Shown piece by piece: positions 10,791-22,836 of a DNA stretch of 64,000 bases (positions are counted from its first letter, which is position 1; each line of letters starts with the position of its first letter). The notes beneath the pieces are model-generated. The model was not told the origin of the DNA, made no database searches, and saw only the letters and a list, made by a program, of their open reading frames with translations. A program made the position numbers and the translations under genes. The stretch is from Pratylenchus scribneri (Eukaryota; Nematoda; Chromadorea; Rhabditida; Pratylenchidae): assembly GCA_030063045.1 (NCBI GenBank), contig JAQSEB010000166.1, forward strand, positions 1 to 64,000, in the 5' to 3' direction.

Positions 10791-13700
10791 TTAGTAGTAA
10801 TTTGTAGATGAACCACCATATTCCATTCTGGAAATAGGGAAAAAATAATTAATATCCAAATAAATGATATAATTTATTAAAATTTACTTGTAATGTCTTT
10901 CTGCTTTTGCCATGAACGGATTGTTGTTGCCTTCTAGAATTCAAAAATATGATTTTATAAATAAATCATTTTTATTTAATTTCCATTTACCTTTATTTTG
11001 CCCTTCAATTTGTCGTGCCTGTGGATTCTCAATCCAATCAAATGCCGGATTTCCTCCATAGAATGGTGATGGAATGGACGCGGATGAGGGTGAAAGCAAT
11101 GAATTGTTGGCCATTAAATTTTGGTGGCCATCTTGATGCTGGAAAATATCACCAAAAAGTTGGAAGAAAATCGGATCAGTTGGCCGTGTCCGAGAGGTCG
11201 GAAAAGTGTGTACCATTCGAATAAATTCTTCCAAATCGCGGGATAATAGCTAAATTTGATTTTAGCTTTATTCGAGATATTTTAATATCAATAAATGCAT
11301 CTAATGAAAATATCCCTCATGTGGATTTGACAATTTATTCAAGTAATTTACCGTCAATTTTGGCAGGATATTCAGTATTTTGGCGAATCGAAGTGCGGCA
11401 GCATCCGAAGAAGAATTTGAATTGGAACAGCTTTCAGTAAAGGGTTCATTTTCGGCCGCCTTTCGATTTGACGAATGTTGATAGAGCGCAGAATATCCAA
11501 AATCGCGAAGTTTTTCAACGAATTTACAAGCATTGGAGGAAAGTCTGTGTTTTGGAAATAATTTCTCAAATCCCTTATTATCAGTATCGTATTGAATAAT
11601 TTTAATTTAATTTAATGGGTTTAATTTTTTATTTAAATATTTGTTCATTGAAATTATTCCCTTTAGTTCACCTATAGCCGCTCCCCATTTCTCCATTATT
11701 GGCATTTGTATTATGGGAATTGGGCAACATTGTTGTTGTGATTGTTCCCATTGATTTAGCTTCTTCCGTTAAATTTTTGCAAACACCGCCGCTGTTAATA
11801 ATACCTCCTGTTTCGGTAGAATCCAGTGACAATGCCAAAATGATCAATTTGAGCATTACAAACTCGATTTGGTCCAATCGTAATTCCTGCAGAGCACGGA
11901 CCAAAGAGCCAATACATCGATTTACTATTTGTTGGTTGATAAAAGTGTTCGGCACAATCTGAGATAGAAGGTGGAATAAATTAAATTTGGGAAATGGAAC
12001 CGGCTCTTCAGCACTCAACGATATTCCCGTGGGTAAGAGCAGAAGATTCTGGACATCACGGGTGGTGAAAGAAGTGCCGGTGGCAATGTCGATTAGGACT
12101 AAAGGAGCAAAGCCATGTCTAAGGAGGGCAATCTATTAATAAAATGACGATGTCAATGCTTTTTAATAATATTTAAATGATTATATTTAATAGATTGAAT
12201 GAAAAATTTTGCCTTATCATTTGTTGTCAATTGAGGCGAGCCATTGCATTTTGTCCCAAATGGATTTGTCAAATCCAGTGTTGAAAGCGAGGAAATGTAA
12301 TCGATAACCTGTGAAAAAAATATGTCTTACTATTCTTTTAATTGCAATTAATTCTAAATTTATTTGATTCAATACAAATTTAATATATTGCCTTTGTCAA
12401 CATTCGATATTTGCAAAATTCAATTTCCTCTTCCGTTACTCGTCTCAATCGGACGCAATAATTGACCTTAAATAGTGGAAGCAATTTAAATTAAAATGTA
12501 TTTGAACTCTCAAACCTGTGTTCGAAAACGATCTAAAAATTCGGGATAGTCGAAAAGGTTTTCAAGGAGAAATTGTCGTTTTGGGGCTTCATTCTCGCTA
12601 AAATCAACAACCTAAAAAAGAGCGAATATTTAATTCTTAAAATTATTTTTTCTACCTCATTTATAGTCATCTCAATTTGACATAATTTTTTGATCAGCAT
12701 TTCGTTGATTTTCTCCTGCTGCTGCTTCACATTGTTATCTTCTATTGTTAATGGATGCTGAAAATTCAAATTAATATAATTATGCTTATAATGGAATTTG
12801 GAACCTTTGGTTCATTCTTCTTATTATTCTTAAATCATCCGCTAGTCAACTGTATTTTTAATTTTTCTACCTTCTTTTCCAATTCAAATGCAGTAGCATT
12901 TTTGTGGCACAAATCTTTCGGCATAAACTCCTCTAATTTTTCCAACTTTTTATCCGCCATCATTTCTTTCCTCTTTTTTTCATTTTGTTTTGAATGTGAT
13001 TGGCACATTGGGCATTTGCTATTTGCCTCTGGTAATGTTAGCTCTTCATTCAACTTCTCTTTGTATTCACGTGGCTGTTCATTTTTTCCGTCTTCCAATT
13101 TTCCTAAGGCTTTCTCAATCTCAGTTTCTGCCTTCGGCATTCTGACAGCTTCCGGCTGCATCCCGGCCTAAATTTTTGAACGAAATAAAAATTAATTAAA
13201 AATTTTAACGAGAAATCAGAAAAAAATTCTCCAAATTACCTTAAGGCATCGTTGAAGACGACAATATCGGCACGCATTTCGCTGATTTGGGCTAATATTG
13301 CATTGGCCATTACCTCGACAAATGTATTTCATTTTGTTCTTGATTGAACGCTGTGGAATCAAAAATTTTGTGGATATGAATTTAAATATTTAGTTTTACC
13401 CAAAAGAAACATTTGCAACCATGGCAGCTCACAATCCCATAATAACTGAAAAAATTATTTTTAAATTATCAAATATTTTTTAATTAAATTTTTATAAAAT
13501 ATTAGAGCCTTTAAATTTAGAATTAAATAAAGGGTTAGCTTTAAATTGGATATTGAATTTCATAAGTATTTTTAACTTTGCGTTAACAAAAGTGGATTAT
13601 TAATAATTTTGAAAAAAAATCACTGATGGTTACAGGCGCGATCTCCACAGACCTGTGTATGAAATTAAAAATATATAAATTTATTCGAAACAAATATTCA

Positions 13701-13965
13701 CCACACAAATTTCACAATGGCCAATATGATTGGGAAGTTCATCGCCGTGTTGGTGTTTAAAGGAGGGTGCGCGTCTTCCACGGCCTATCCCACCTCCGGC
13801 AACTTTTTCCTTTCCCCCAGCCGGAGCACGTTGTTCTGATGCTGAATAAATTTGAAACTATATAAAGCATCGATTTTTATACTATGCTATTTATAAAATT
13901 GAAAATTTATTTTCATTCATTTTTATAAAAAGAAAAATTTTACGTGGTGCCGAACCGGAAGCCAT
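10791..13965 (-). CDS. Nuclear hormone receptor (C4 zinc-finger DBD plus LBD)
   Basis: Exons (minus): 13965-13944, 13841-13702, 13652-13624, 13445-13400, 13350-13240, 13167-12871, 12757-12656, 12611-12516, 12466-12392, 12308-12213, 12132-11672, 11544-11352, 11249-10991, 10933-10888, 10827-10791; 669 aa. Zinc finger 1 is CVVCGDRAC...CHGCKCFFW, with one extra residue before the third zinc Cys. Zinc finger 2 is CRGNGQC...CRYCRLQRCLKAGM, the canonical NHR end of the DBD. A long charged hinge follows, then a helical ligand-binding region (for example LRHGFAPLVLIDIATGTSF). It is expected to be a nuclear DNA-binding transcription factor of the expanded nematode NHR class. The P-box CHGCKCFF is atypical. 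Introns starting at 12391 and 12212 use GC donors (AAG/GCAATA, AAG/GCAAAA). Confidence 0.88.
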
Positions 13966-16675
13966 TTTTCCTTCTGAACTTCCTTAATTGATAATATTTT
14001 TGCCGACAAGGTATAAAATGAAAATGAATGAATTATGGTTGCGACGAAATTTTGATGGAAAATTATTATTTAGTAAAATGAAGTTTGGTGATTGTGATTT
14101 GCCCTTGAAAATATTTATTGTTAGTAAGTAAAAATGGATGTGAAACAACGCTGCGCGATTGGTTATTTGGTAATTATTATATAAATAATTTTAATTATTG
14201 GCTGATAATTCATTGTGAATTTTTAATTAGGCTATCGAAATAATGTTCAATAAGAATTTAAGTGAAATAATAAAGATAAAAATTCTGGTAATTAATACAA
14301 AAAAATTTATAAAGGTTTAGATTGGTTCAGAAATAAACTTAAACAAATTAAAATGTATAAATTTCTGAATAATCTGAATCGAAGCATTCCAATGGAATCT
14401 TTGAGCAGAGAGATTAAATAAAAAGAAAGGTTATGTTCTAACTTTTTAGTTTAAAAATTTTCTCTATTGTTATTGAAAATAAATTAATTAAAGTGATATT
14501 ATGAATAATGTTAAGTTTTGCACTGATTATAAACAAAAAACTTTATGCCCTTATCCGATTTTTTCTATTATATTAGAAGAGAATTGAGCGAATTGTTTTG
14601 CGATAGGAATAAAAATTATCGGCTAGTTGATTGGTTGCGGGTTCATCGATTCCTTCATTCACCGACATTTTTGGTATAAAATTGATAGGCGCGCACAATT
14701 TAGCGACAAACGAATTTGGAGTGGGAAGAAAAATGGAAAATGTTGATATTAAACGGCGATGAATTGGCGGAAATCGCTGAAAGGGAGTAAAGGTCGCGCT
14801 CAACCGTGCCTCCCGTCTCGGTCGTTAATTCATAAAATTTCACGAGAATCAACAAAAAAGACCACAAAGACCACTTTTACTCATAAAATTCAACTCTATT
14901 CAGAAAGAGAAGTGAAAAAAGGATTGTTGTTCAATCATGCGCTGGTACGCCATGCCATTAAAATGGACAAAAATGGGAACCGAGCGATTTAATGTGCAGT
15001 GAGGGAAAATTGCCAAGGATGATCATAAATTATTTGATCTATTTATAATTAAGGTATCTTGCGCAAATTGCGCTGGGGTTTTCGAGTTTGACAAAAAATA
15101 CTCAAATGGATTTGTCATAATTATTATGTATTTTTTGGGGATACTGTGAGAAATGATGATAGCAAGATGTGAAAAATGTTTGTCAGGCTTCAACAAATTT
15201 CCATTAGTCAACAATAATATTTCTTATTGTTAATTATTCCGTTTCCTTTTTCCATTATTGAAAAATCTCTTCAAAGATATTTCACTTATTAGTTTGATGG
15301 AAATCTAAGCTTGAAATAGTAAGTATGTATAAGTATATAAAAAACAATCTTCCTCAAATTTATAATTTATAGGCTTTTATTTTTTAATAATTATTTATTG
15401 CTAAATTATAGTCCATAAAAGCAAATAATTAAATACCTTTCTTATCATCATAGTTTATGATTTCCGGATTCCGGTGATAAAAAAATTAGTTATAATTTGA
15501 TAGAATAGAAAAAATGGTTTGATTGGAAAATGCCCATATCAATAAAATATGCAATGATGTTTGGTCATTTCCAAAGCATAAAATCGACGTCTATTATTGA
15601 ACTTCTTTTGAATGGATGTTGGTTCTTTTTGTCGCTCGCTGCTGATGCTGACGTGGATGGTTTATTAGCGCGAAAAAGCATTAACTCTACTAAAAAGTCC
15701 ACAATACTTTCAGCATGGAAAAATAGATTTTTTAAACAAAAATAATGGAATAAAATTTTTTGAAATGGAAGATTTTTTAAGGAACATGAATAAATATTCT
15801 AAAAAAAGATAAAAAGAGGGAAGCAAAATTTTCAAAGCATTTTTGACTATAATTTAGTCATGCCCCATTCACTTAAGAATGTTATAGAAACTTTGACTTC
15901 AGCATGGCCATTGGCCAAGGTGGCATCAACCAATTTAGCGATAATTGATATTAATTTCATTTGATTAACTCTGTTTTGTAAATCAAAAAAGGCAGTATTT
16001 TTAGTCAGATTATATAATTCGAATAGCTTAAATTCAACATCAATTATAAAAATAATAAGGGAAATAAAATAGCAAATTGGCGAATTTCGCGAATTTCTGA
16101 CAGCTTATTGGCTGACTAATTATGATGGAAAAATTTGTTATGATTGATAGAACCGACTGGCGCGAAATCCACAGTTGCACATGAATAATCATCCTGCAGA
16201 TTTATAACAGAGAAATTATGTGTAAAAAAGTATGGATTTTATGGAATTAAGATTTGTCTCAAATTCTTGATAAATATTTTTAAATTGGGGATGCCAATCA
16301 CAATTTTATTTAAAAATCCGAGAAATGAAAATATCTATGAATTTTTAAATGCAAATTTGAGTTATAACCAATTTTTCAGAATTATAATATAACCATTAAA
16401 ATCAATAAAATATAAAATAATTTATAGAATTATTTTTGGAAGATACACTCATCTTTCTAATTCTAATCACTTATTTGGCAAAAATGGCCTATCCCTTTTT
16501 ATTGGCTCTATGTCAAATGTTGGGTACTACTGGCACTAAACATTTTCTATTCCGTTATCAAAAAAAACATTGCAAAAAATATTTCCTGTCTAAATTTATG
16601 TTTAATTTGAATCATTTCTGAAAATATTCATAAAACTATCTTTAAAATTCAGAATTTTGTATTAATTTTATTATA
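13966..16675. other. Intergenic between divergent genes
   Basis: About 2.7 kb separating the NHR (-) and the damaged four-TM gene (+). Open frames at 14573-14803, 14759-14992 and 15530-15745 are unconvincing. It must hold the promoters of both flanking genes, but I see no specific regulatory motif. Confidence 0.5.
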
Positions 16676-17998
16676 ATGGAAGACTCATGCTCTATTCAAA
16701 TCCAATCAAGTGTCCAAAATGGCTCAGAAAATGTACAAGAAAATGAGAAGAATTGAAAGTTGTTCCACGTTCCACCACCTCCTTCCTATTATGAAATTGG
16801 TGCCGGACATACAAATATTCAGCCGATAAATTATTTTCCTCACTATTCAACGTCTCTGCTACCTTCAATTGAAAGTATTCCCAGAATTATTGTCATTGTG
16901 CATAATACTTTATTTCTTCGATTTTTTTTATAATTTATCAAAAAAATGCAAAATTAAATGTTTTTTTATATAAATTTTCTAATTCAGACTCTTTAACTCA
17001 TCCGAATCAACAACATCAACAAAGAATTGAAGAAGAAAGTGGCTATTATTGTTGTTGTGGACAAATCGGCATTCAAAAAGTAAGTTTATACTTTATATAC
17101 AAAATCAACTGAACGAAATGAATTTTGAACCATTTATGATCCTTTACAATATATTAAAAATTAGTTTTTAATATTATTAAATATAATATATTATTTTTCA
17201 TGGCGCCATCATTGTGGCTATTTTCGGAATTTCAATTAATTTACTCACTACATTCATCTTGCGATTTAATGCTTCGCAAGGAAGAGAAAACTTGGTAGAT
17301 TTCATTTTAGTAAAAGAAAAATTTTTAATTATTGTAGCATGCCATTTTATCCTACCTTTTTTTATTGGCCACAATTTTGCAATTTTTCGTGATTGCCGCT
17401 CATCTCTTGCGCACCTACAAATTGTATCTACCTTATGTGATAATCATGGTCAGATTTTCTAATTCAAAAAATGGAAGAAATTTTCAGGGCCTAATACTAA
17501 TCTCTTGGATATTGCTTGTTATTTTCTATTTCAATTTATTTATGTACAGGACAATTTACGGGTAAAATTTTATTTATTTAAGAATATTATATATTTTTAT
17601 CGAATGAAATTAAAAAAGAAAAAATTATAAGGTTTAATTATTTTTCCCAAGTCTATAAAGTATAAATCATTCGATTTAGTTAATCAATACACATCAAATA
17701 ATAGTTTATCAATATTTAAAACAATAAATGAACAGTTGTAATTAATTTATTTATTTTTTTCAATTTTTGATATTACAGTTTAAATATTTCTTTTATTTGT
17801 TAGTTTCGAAGCATAAAATATTCATATTTTAAATATTTTTGCAGATATCCATTTAATTTGGTGCATATGGCATTCTTATTCATTTTCGATATTTATGCTT
17901 ATTCGGTCATTTTTCGAGCATTTCTTTTCGCCAAAAAGCATCTTGATCATCAACAATTAACTTTTACATATTTGCTGACGACATTGAAGAAAATTTGA
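16676..17998 (+). pseudogene. Four-transmembrane LAPTM-like membrane protein, disrupted
   Basis: Exon-like blocks 16676-16874, 16988-17079, 17202-17294, 17338-17448, 17488-17561 and 17845-17998 join in one frame (240 codons plus stop). The product has a Pro-rich tail with a PPPPSYYE motif, a CCCGQIGIQK motif before helix 1 and four hydrophobic helices, like LAPTM-type lysosomal membrane proteins expanded in nematodes. Two lesions are visible: an in-frame TGA at 16754-16756 (after ENEKN), and a lost acceptor before the third block, where TTTTTCAT stands instead of TTTTTCAG at 17195-17202. The downstream exons remain open, so decay is recent, or these are assembly errors, or an alternative 5' exon is used. 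LAPTM membership is tentative. Confidence 0.55.
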
Positions 17999-18315
17999 TG
18001 GAATTTCAAAAGTTCTAATATATTTTAAGTGAATTAAAACGAAGTAAAAATTTCAAAAAATGTGTTATTAATAAAATTTTAAATAGAAATATTAATGATT
18101 AAATTTCATTCATTATCGATTTGATAAACTTTTTAAAAAATCATTGAATTTACTAAAAAATGGACATTTTTATACTTTATTTTATTCTTCATAATAATCT
18201 TATTGTTACAAAATGCTCTCCAAAGCTAATAAAGGAGTAAATGTTTTATTAATTTTTGTACAAAATATTAGCCAGTTATCATATTGTAATAAAATTGTTT
18301 TTATTCATGTTTTCT
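17999..18315. other. Short convergent intergenic gap
   Basis: AT-rich spacer between the 3' ends of the disrupted four-TM gene (+) and the small membrane protein (-). Several AATAAA-type signals occur on both strands; nothing else is seen. Confidence 0.5.
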
Positions 18316-18576
18316 TCATCCATTCATTCTGCTAGTTAAACCTCCTCTTTGTACGGTAGCTGTTGTTGCTTGATGAGAGCAAGAATGTGGTTGCCCATTG
18401 GCACAATTCACATTTTCATTGAATATGCGCCTTCTTTTAATAAAATGCCATGCTCCAGCTGCAGCACCAAAGCAAATTGCAACGAGGAGAATGAGGAGGC
18501 CAAGTAAAATGCAAATTGCGACCAATGAGATACCGTTGGATGAAGTGTAATATTCGGTTTCGGAATACCATCCCAT
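18316..18576 (-). CDS. Small single-pass membrane protein, unknown function
   Basis: Single-exon frame of 86 aa starting with ATG at 18576 and stopping just before 18316. About 12 polar residues rich in Tyr/Ser/Thr are followed by a strong 25-residue hydrophobic segment (residues about 15-42, rich in Leu, Ile, Ala, Gly), a basic KRRR stop-transfer motif and a polar Cys/Gln-rich tail. This suggests a single-span protein with a short lumenal or extracellular N terminus. The sequence just upstream (AAAATAG/AGAAATGG) could be a splice or trans-splice acceptor, so an upstream exon is possible. No family recognised. Confidence 0.55.
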   Translation of the reverse strand: MGWYSETEYYTSSNGISLVAICILLGLLILLVAICFGAAAGAWHFIKRRRIFNENVNCANGQPHSCSHQATTATVQRGGLTSRMNG

Positions 18577-19248
18577 TTCTCTATTTTTGTAAAGATTATT
18601 TATTATAATATTTTAATAAGAAAAATAGGAAAAAAATTTAATAAAATTTTTCAAATAAAATTATCTGTAAATAATTAATTAATTAATTTTAAAACTTGAA
18701 CGGGATAATGCTGTCTATAAATATAAAATAATGAAATAATATTTATTAATTGATAATTGACATTGACAGTTAAGAAAAAAATAAATTCTTACATATTTAA
18801 ATATCTTATCTAATTAACGAGAATTTTGTTTTAGGAATTTTTGCATTTATGGTTGTAATTAGATTTTATGATCAGCTAGGTCAATAAAAATTTTAGTTTT
18901 AAAATTAAAAATCATTGTATTTTCTTGGCTTATTTGAAAAGAAAAACACTCTTTGAAGAAGGTGGTAATGTTATTAGTAAAAAAAAGAATGCTCAAAACT
19001 CTTGCTTAAAATAATGATATGATAATGATGCATTATTTGTTTGTTTATTTGCATAAATTTTTGTTGCCGCCGAATGGGCCCAATTCCATCTTCAAGTGTC
19101 AATTGTTTTTATGTCTTTGTAAATTATACCAATTGAATAGGGAAAATGAACTTGTTTTACATAGAAAAATCAAATATTTAACCATTTTGCTTTTCTAGAC
19201 AATCGAAAAATTTTAATAGATTCAATTTCATCAATGATTCATTGTCAT
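18577..19248. other. Intergenic, no supported gene
   Basis: AT-rich spacer between two minus-strand genes, containing the promoter of the small membrane protein. No ORF, repeat or RNA structure stands out. Confidence 0.5.
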
Positions 19249-20256
19249 TTATTTGTTTCCTTTCTGTTCGTTCTGCATCCATTCCAACACATCTTTGGCA
19301 TTACGATCGGGCGGAAACACTGGGTAAAACACCTTCTTTATCTGGCCGCCTTCATCAATAATCATTGCCATTCGTTTGATCATCGGCTCACCTTTCACTT
19401 CCATCAGGGGAAAATTCAAGGCTTTGGTCAATTCCAGTTTTTGATCCGAAAGAATTGGAAAATTTAAATGCGCATTTGCAACTAATTCTTTTTGAAAATC
19501 AGTATCCTGGCTTGAGAGACCAAACAAATGTTTTACACCTGCAAAAAATAGTGATTTTTATTATATCTTTTTTAATTAAATATCGGAACAATTTTAAATT
19601 CGGTTTTTTTCAGAAATTTTTCTTATCAATTCTTTCCCGTTAAACTTACCCAAATTCTCAAAATCTTTTTTGAGGTCTCGAAAAGCGCAGCTATGTGGAG
19701 TGCATCCTCGAGCACCGGGAATTTGATCCCATTCTTCCCATGGTACAATTGGGGTGCCAGATCGAGGAAAAGCAAATACAATGGTTCGGCCAGATAATTT
19801 AGCCAAATCCACAATTTGGCCGTCGGTTGCTGGGAGAAAAATGCACCCAGGGATGGTCATTCCCTTTAAATTAAATTAAATATAAAAAAGGCCAGAAAAA
19901 TGGAACAAAAAAGTAATTCTGACTGAATAAATTCGTTAAAATTTTAATTAAAGTTTAACAAATGTACGATGAATAAGAAATTATGAAAAATCTCATTATC
20001 GCTAATATCTACACTTGATTACATAAAATAGATAATTTAATTTATTCCAAATTCAATCCACCTCCAAATGTGCAGCTTTTCCATCATCAATGGGAACAGC
20101 CAATTTGGACCAATTCACATTGGTGGCCAAATCAGAAGGACTATGGAATTTGAATTGAGTTGACATTTGTTGCTTCAGAATATAATAATGTTGAATTTGA
20201 TGTAATTTTTTTGAATTTTGAAATAATATTCTGAAGAATGTAGTGGAAAAATTCAT
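19249..20256 (-). CDS. Bacterial-type peroxiredoxin (PrxQ/BCP-like)
   Basis: Exons (minus) 20256-20062, 19863-19650 and 19538-19249 encode 232 aa. Residues about 70-230 are a thioredoxin-fold peroxiredoxin with PGARGCTPHSCAFRDL. C119 (peroxidatic) and C124 (resolving) have the +5 spacing of PrxQ. Such enzymes reduce hydrogen and organic peroxides using thioredoxin-like donors. The wording of the whole domain (GLSSQDTDFQKE, LPLMEVKGEPMIKR-like core, KVFYPVFPPDRNAKDVLEWM) is that of proteobacterial redoxins rather than the 2-Cys Prx usual in animals. Residues 1-65 are an extension beginning MNFSTTFFRILFQ with Arg/Lys and few acids, possibly a mitochondrial targeting peptide. Two spliceosomal introns show it is a nuclear gene, so bacterial-origin transfer is the inference. 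Confidence 0.82.
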
Positions 20257-21054
20257 TTTTTAAAATATTGAAATTTAATTTTCAAAATTTTTTCGATTGA
20301 AAAGCTAAAATAGCTAATTCTTTAGATTATTATGGAGAAAAATAAATATAGCGGTTTCAATTGTTAATTAATTATTTAAAATATAAAAAAAAATTAAATA
20401 ATGCAGAGTGAATAATTTTTATAATTTCTTCTATTATTTTATATTACTGTTCTTATCTCTAATAAAATGAAAAGAATTCCTTATTTAATAATATATTTTG
20501 TTCAGATTTCATTGTGTACTTTATAGATCAACATTCATGGATAGCAAATAAATTCATTCCGTGATTGATGAATAAAAAATGTATTAAATAATAATTTTTG
20601 TCAACAATTCTTAAATTATCTGGGTTTAAAAATTTTGGAAAGAGATTTAAGATAAGGTTAAGGTGCTTATATTAGAATTTAGAATAAACGCCAAGGAATG
20701 CTAAAAAAGAAATGAGTAGATTATTAAAGATGTAATGATTAATCGACACATAAATGTTAGAGTGTCACAAATCTATAAAAAATGTATTGTAGTGTAAGTA
20801 TAAAAAAATTACTTAATAAATGACACGGAAAAATATTCTCAATACAAAAACAATGTTTTTATAAAGCAAGATAAAATGTTAGTTTGATAAAATGTTAGTT
20901 TTTAGATGAAATTTTCAAATAATTTAATAATGAATAAATAAAAATTATAAAAATTTTCAAAAATGAAAAAAATAAAAACAATGTAAAATTTATAAATTGT
21001 TCTTTGAGTTCTATGCTTGATGACCACTTTTTATTAGAAAGACCAAATTTTTAT
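20257..21054. other. Intergenic, no supported gene
   Basis: Very AT-rich 0.8 kb between the peroxiredoxin promoter side and Harbinger copy B. Nothing recognisable apart from simple A/T runs. Confidence 0.5.
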
Positions 21055-21057
21055 TTA

Positions 21058-21106
21058 GGCCATGTACATACTTTTTGTGACAGAGTCACATGTGAGCCTC
21101 ACAAAG
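21058..21106 (+). repeat. Left TIR of Harbinger copy B (49 bp)
   Basis: Starts GGCCATGTACATACTTTTTG and matches the reverse complement of 24255-24303 perfectly over 49 bp. It is followed at once by a second terminus-like sequence GGCCCTGTACAGACTTGG (from 21106), similar to the outer one at about 13 of the first 15 bases. Confidence 0.95.
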
Positions 21107-21423
21107 GCCCTGTACAGACTTGGTGACAGGTATCACCTCACCACGCTATTTTCTTTCTCTATTTCTTGCCTCACAAGTGGTGAGTGGTTGGTGTACATAC
21201 TTTTTCCCGCCCTCTTGTGAGTTGTGAGGCTCACATAGTGAGTCGTTGCGAATACCTTCACCAATTTTTTTAAACCGGTTTTTCTCATCAATTTCGTGGC
21301 CTAATCTCGTTCAAATTAATTCCATATAAAGTAAATCGACTATGGAGAATCCAAAAAATTTATTTACAAATTTCTAAAAAATTTTCTAACCCCTGAAATG
21401 CAATAAATTTTACTTTTTCAGCT

Positions 21424-22754
21424 ATGAATCAACGATTAGGAATAGTAATTTATTTACTTCTTCGGCGGAGAATGCGCAGACGACGTGAAAGAATGCGCCG
21501 ATATTATATTCGACCAGTACATCTCCAAAATGCACAGCAGAGATGTGAAATTTTTTGCCGTTACTACAATTCAAATGAAAGAAATGAATTGGCTGGATTT
21601 CTTCGCTTCAACAAAGCCCGATTTGATGCTCTCTACGAATTGGTGGCCAACCGACTCCGATATGCACCGACCCACCGCTTCCCAATCAATGGCAAAGAAC
21701 GCTTGGCCATTTTTTTGCGGTTTTGATTTATTAATAAAATTAAGCTTGGAAATAATTTTAGTTTTCTTTCAACTGGCCTTGGATTCGGAGCATTGGCACA
21801 CGAATTTGGATTGGGAAAAATGACAATATGTGGAATTGTCCATCAAGTCGCCGAGGCCATCATTGCAACACTGAAGCGATCTTGCATGCCAACCCCAAAT
21901 AGACAGACTTGGCTGGCCAATGCTGCTGCTTTCGAAGAACGCTGGGGTTTTCCCCATTGCGTTTTGGCAATTGACGGGAAACATTTTGCATGCAAGGTTA
22001 AATTTTGTTTTATTTATTGATAAAAAAAAATTTTTAGCAACCTAAAAATACAGGATCCGCCTTCTTCAACTACAAAGGATTTTTCAGCATTGTGATGCTT
22101 GCAGCAGTGGATCCTCAATACAAATTTGTGCTCGTCGACATTGGCGGATCTGGACGGCGATCGGATAGCAGCCTATATGGAGATTCCCAGGTTTAAAATT
22201 CGTAATATTTTCGATTAAAATATGAATAAATAAAGATCAAAAAATTTTTGGAAAGTCCGCGCAATGAACTGCCAATTCCGGCAAGAATTCCTGGACGAGA
22301 AGACCTTGGCGCCATCCCCTATGTCGTCCTTGCCGATGGAGGATTTGGAACAACAAATTACATGCTCACGCCATTCCCGGAACGTGCAGCAAATACAGAT
22401 GAAAAAAGGCTGTTTAATCATCGATTGAGCCTGTGAGTTTATAATTTTATTTTAATTTAATCAAATCATAAAAATTCTAGTGCGAGACAGGTCGTCGAGA
22501 GCACCTTTGGCATCCTGGCCAACCGCTTCAGATTATTTGGGGGCACAGTGCAACTCGAGCCGAAACCATTCAAAAAGATTATTTTTTCGGCAATTTTGCT
22601 TCACAATTTTCTGATCGCAAATGGAGATGTGCCAAGAGAAGAGGAAATGATTAATAATATTTTGATAAATCCCCCCAATTATCGACCTGTCCGTGCTCAA
22701 CAAATGGGTGCGATTATTCGAAACCGTTTTGTAAATTTATTTAATCCAGTTTGA
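21424..22754 (+). CDS. PIF/Harbinger transposase (DDE_Tnp_4), copy B
   Basis: Exons 21424-21719, 21762-21996, 22038-22190, 22236-22432 and 22481-22754 encode 384 aa. Residues 1-35 are Arg-rich (RRRMRRRRERMRRYY). A helical N-terminal region (to about 150) is followed by the nuclease domain, with D170 (LAIDGKH), D262 (LADGGFG) and E300 (VVESTFG) all present. DDE_Tnp_4 enzymes need a Myb/SANT-like partner, encoded on the opposite strand of the same element. All introns are 42-48 bp, GT-AG. There are no stops or frameshifts, so the gene looks functional. Confidence 0.95.
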
Positions 22755-22836
22755 TTTTTTTGTAAAATAAATAATTGCAACAAATTATCATCAAAAAAAA
22801 TGCAACAATTTATGAATGTCTTTCTTATTTTCAATT

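Noticed and set aside
14573..14992. Two overlapping frames upstream of the NHR
   Set aside because: No splice context, domain or codon pattern; opposite strands overlap.
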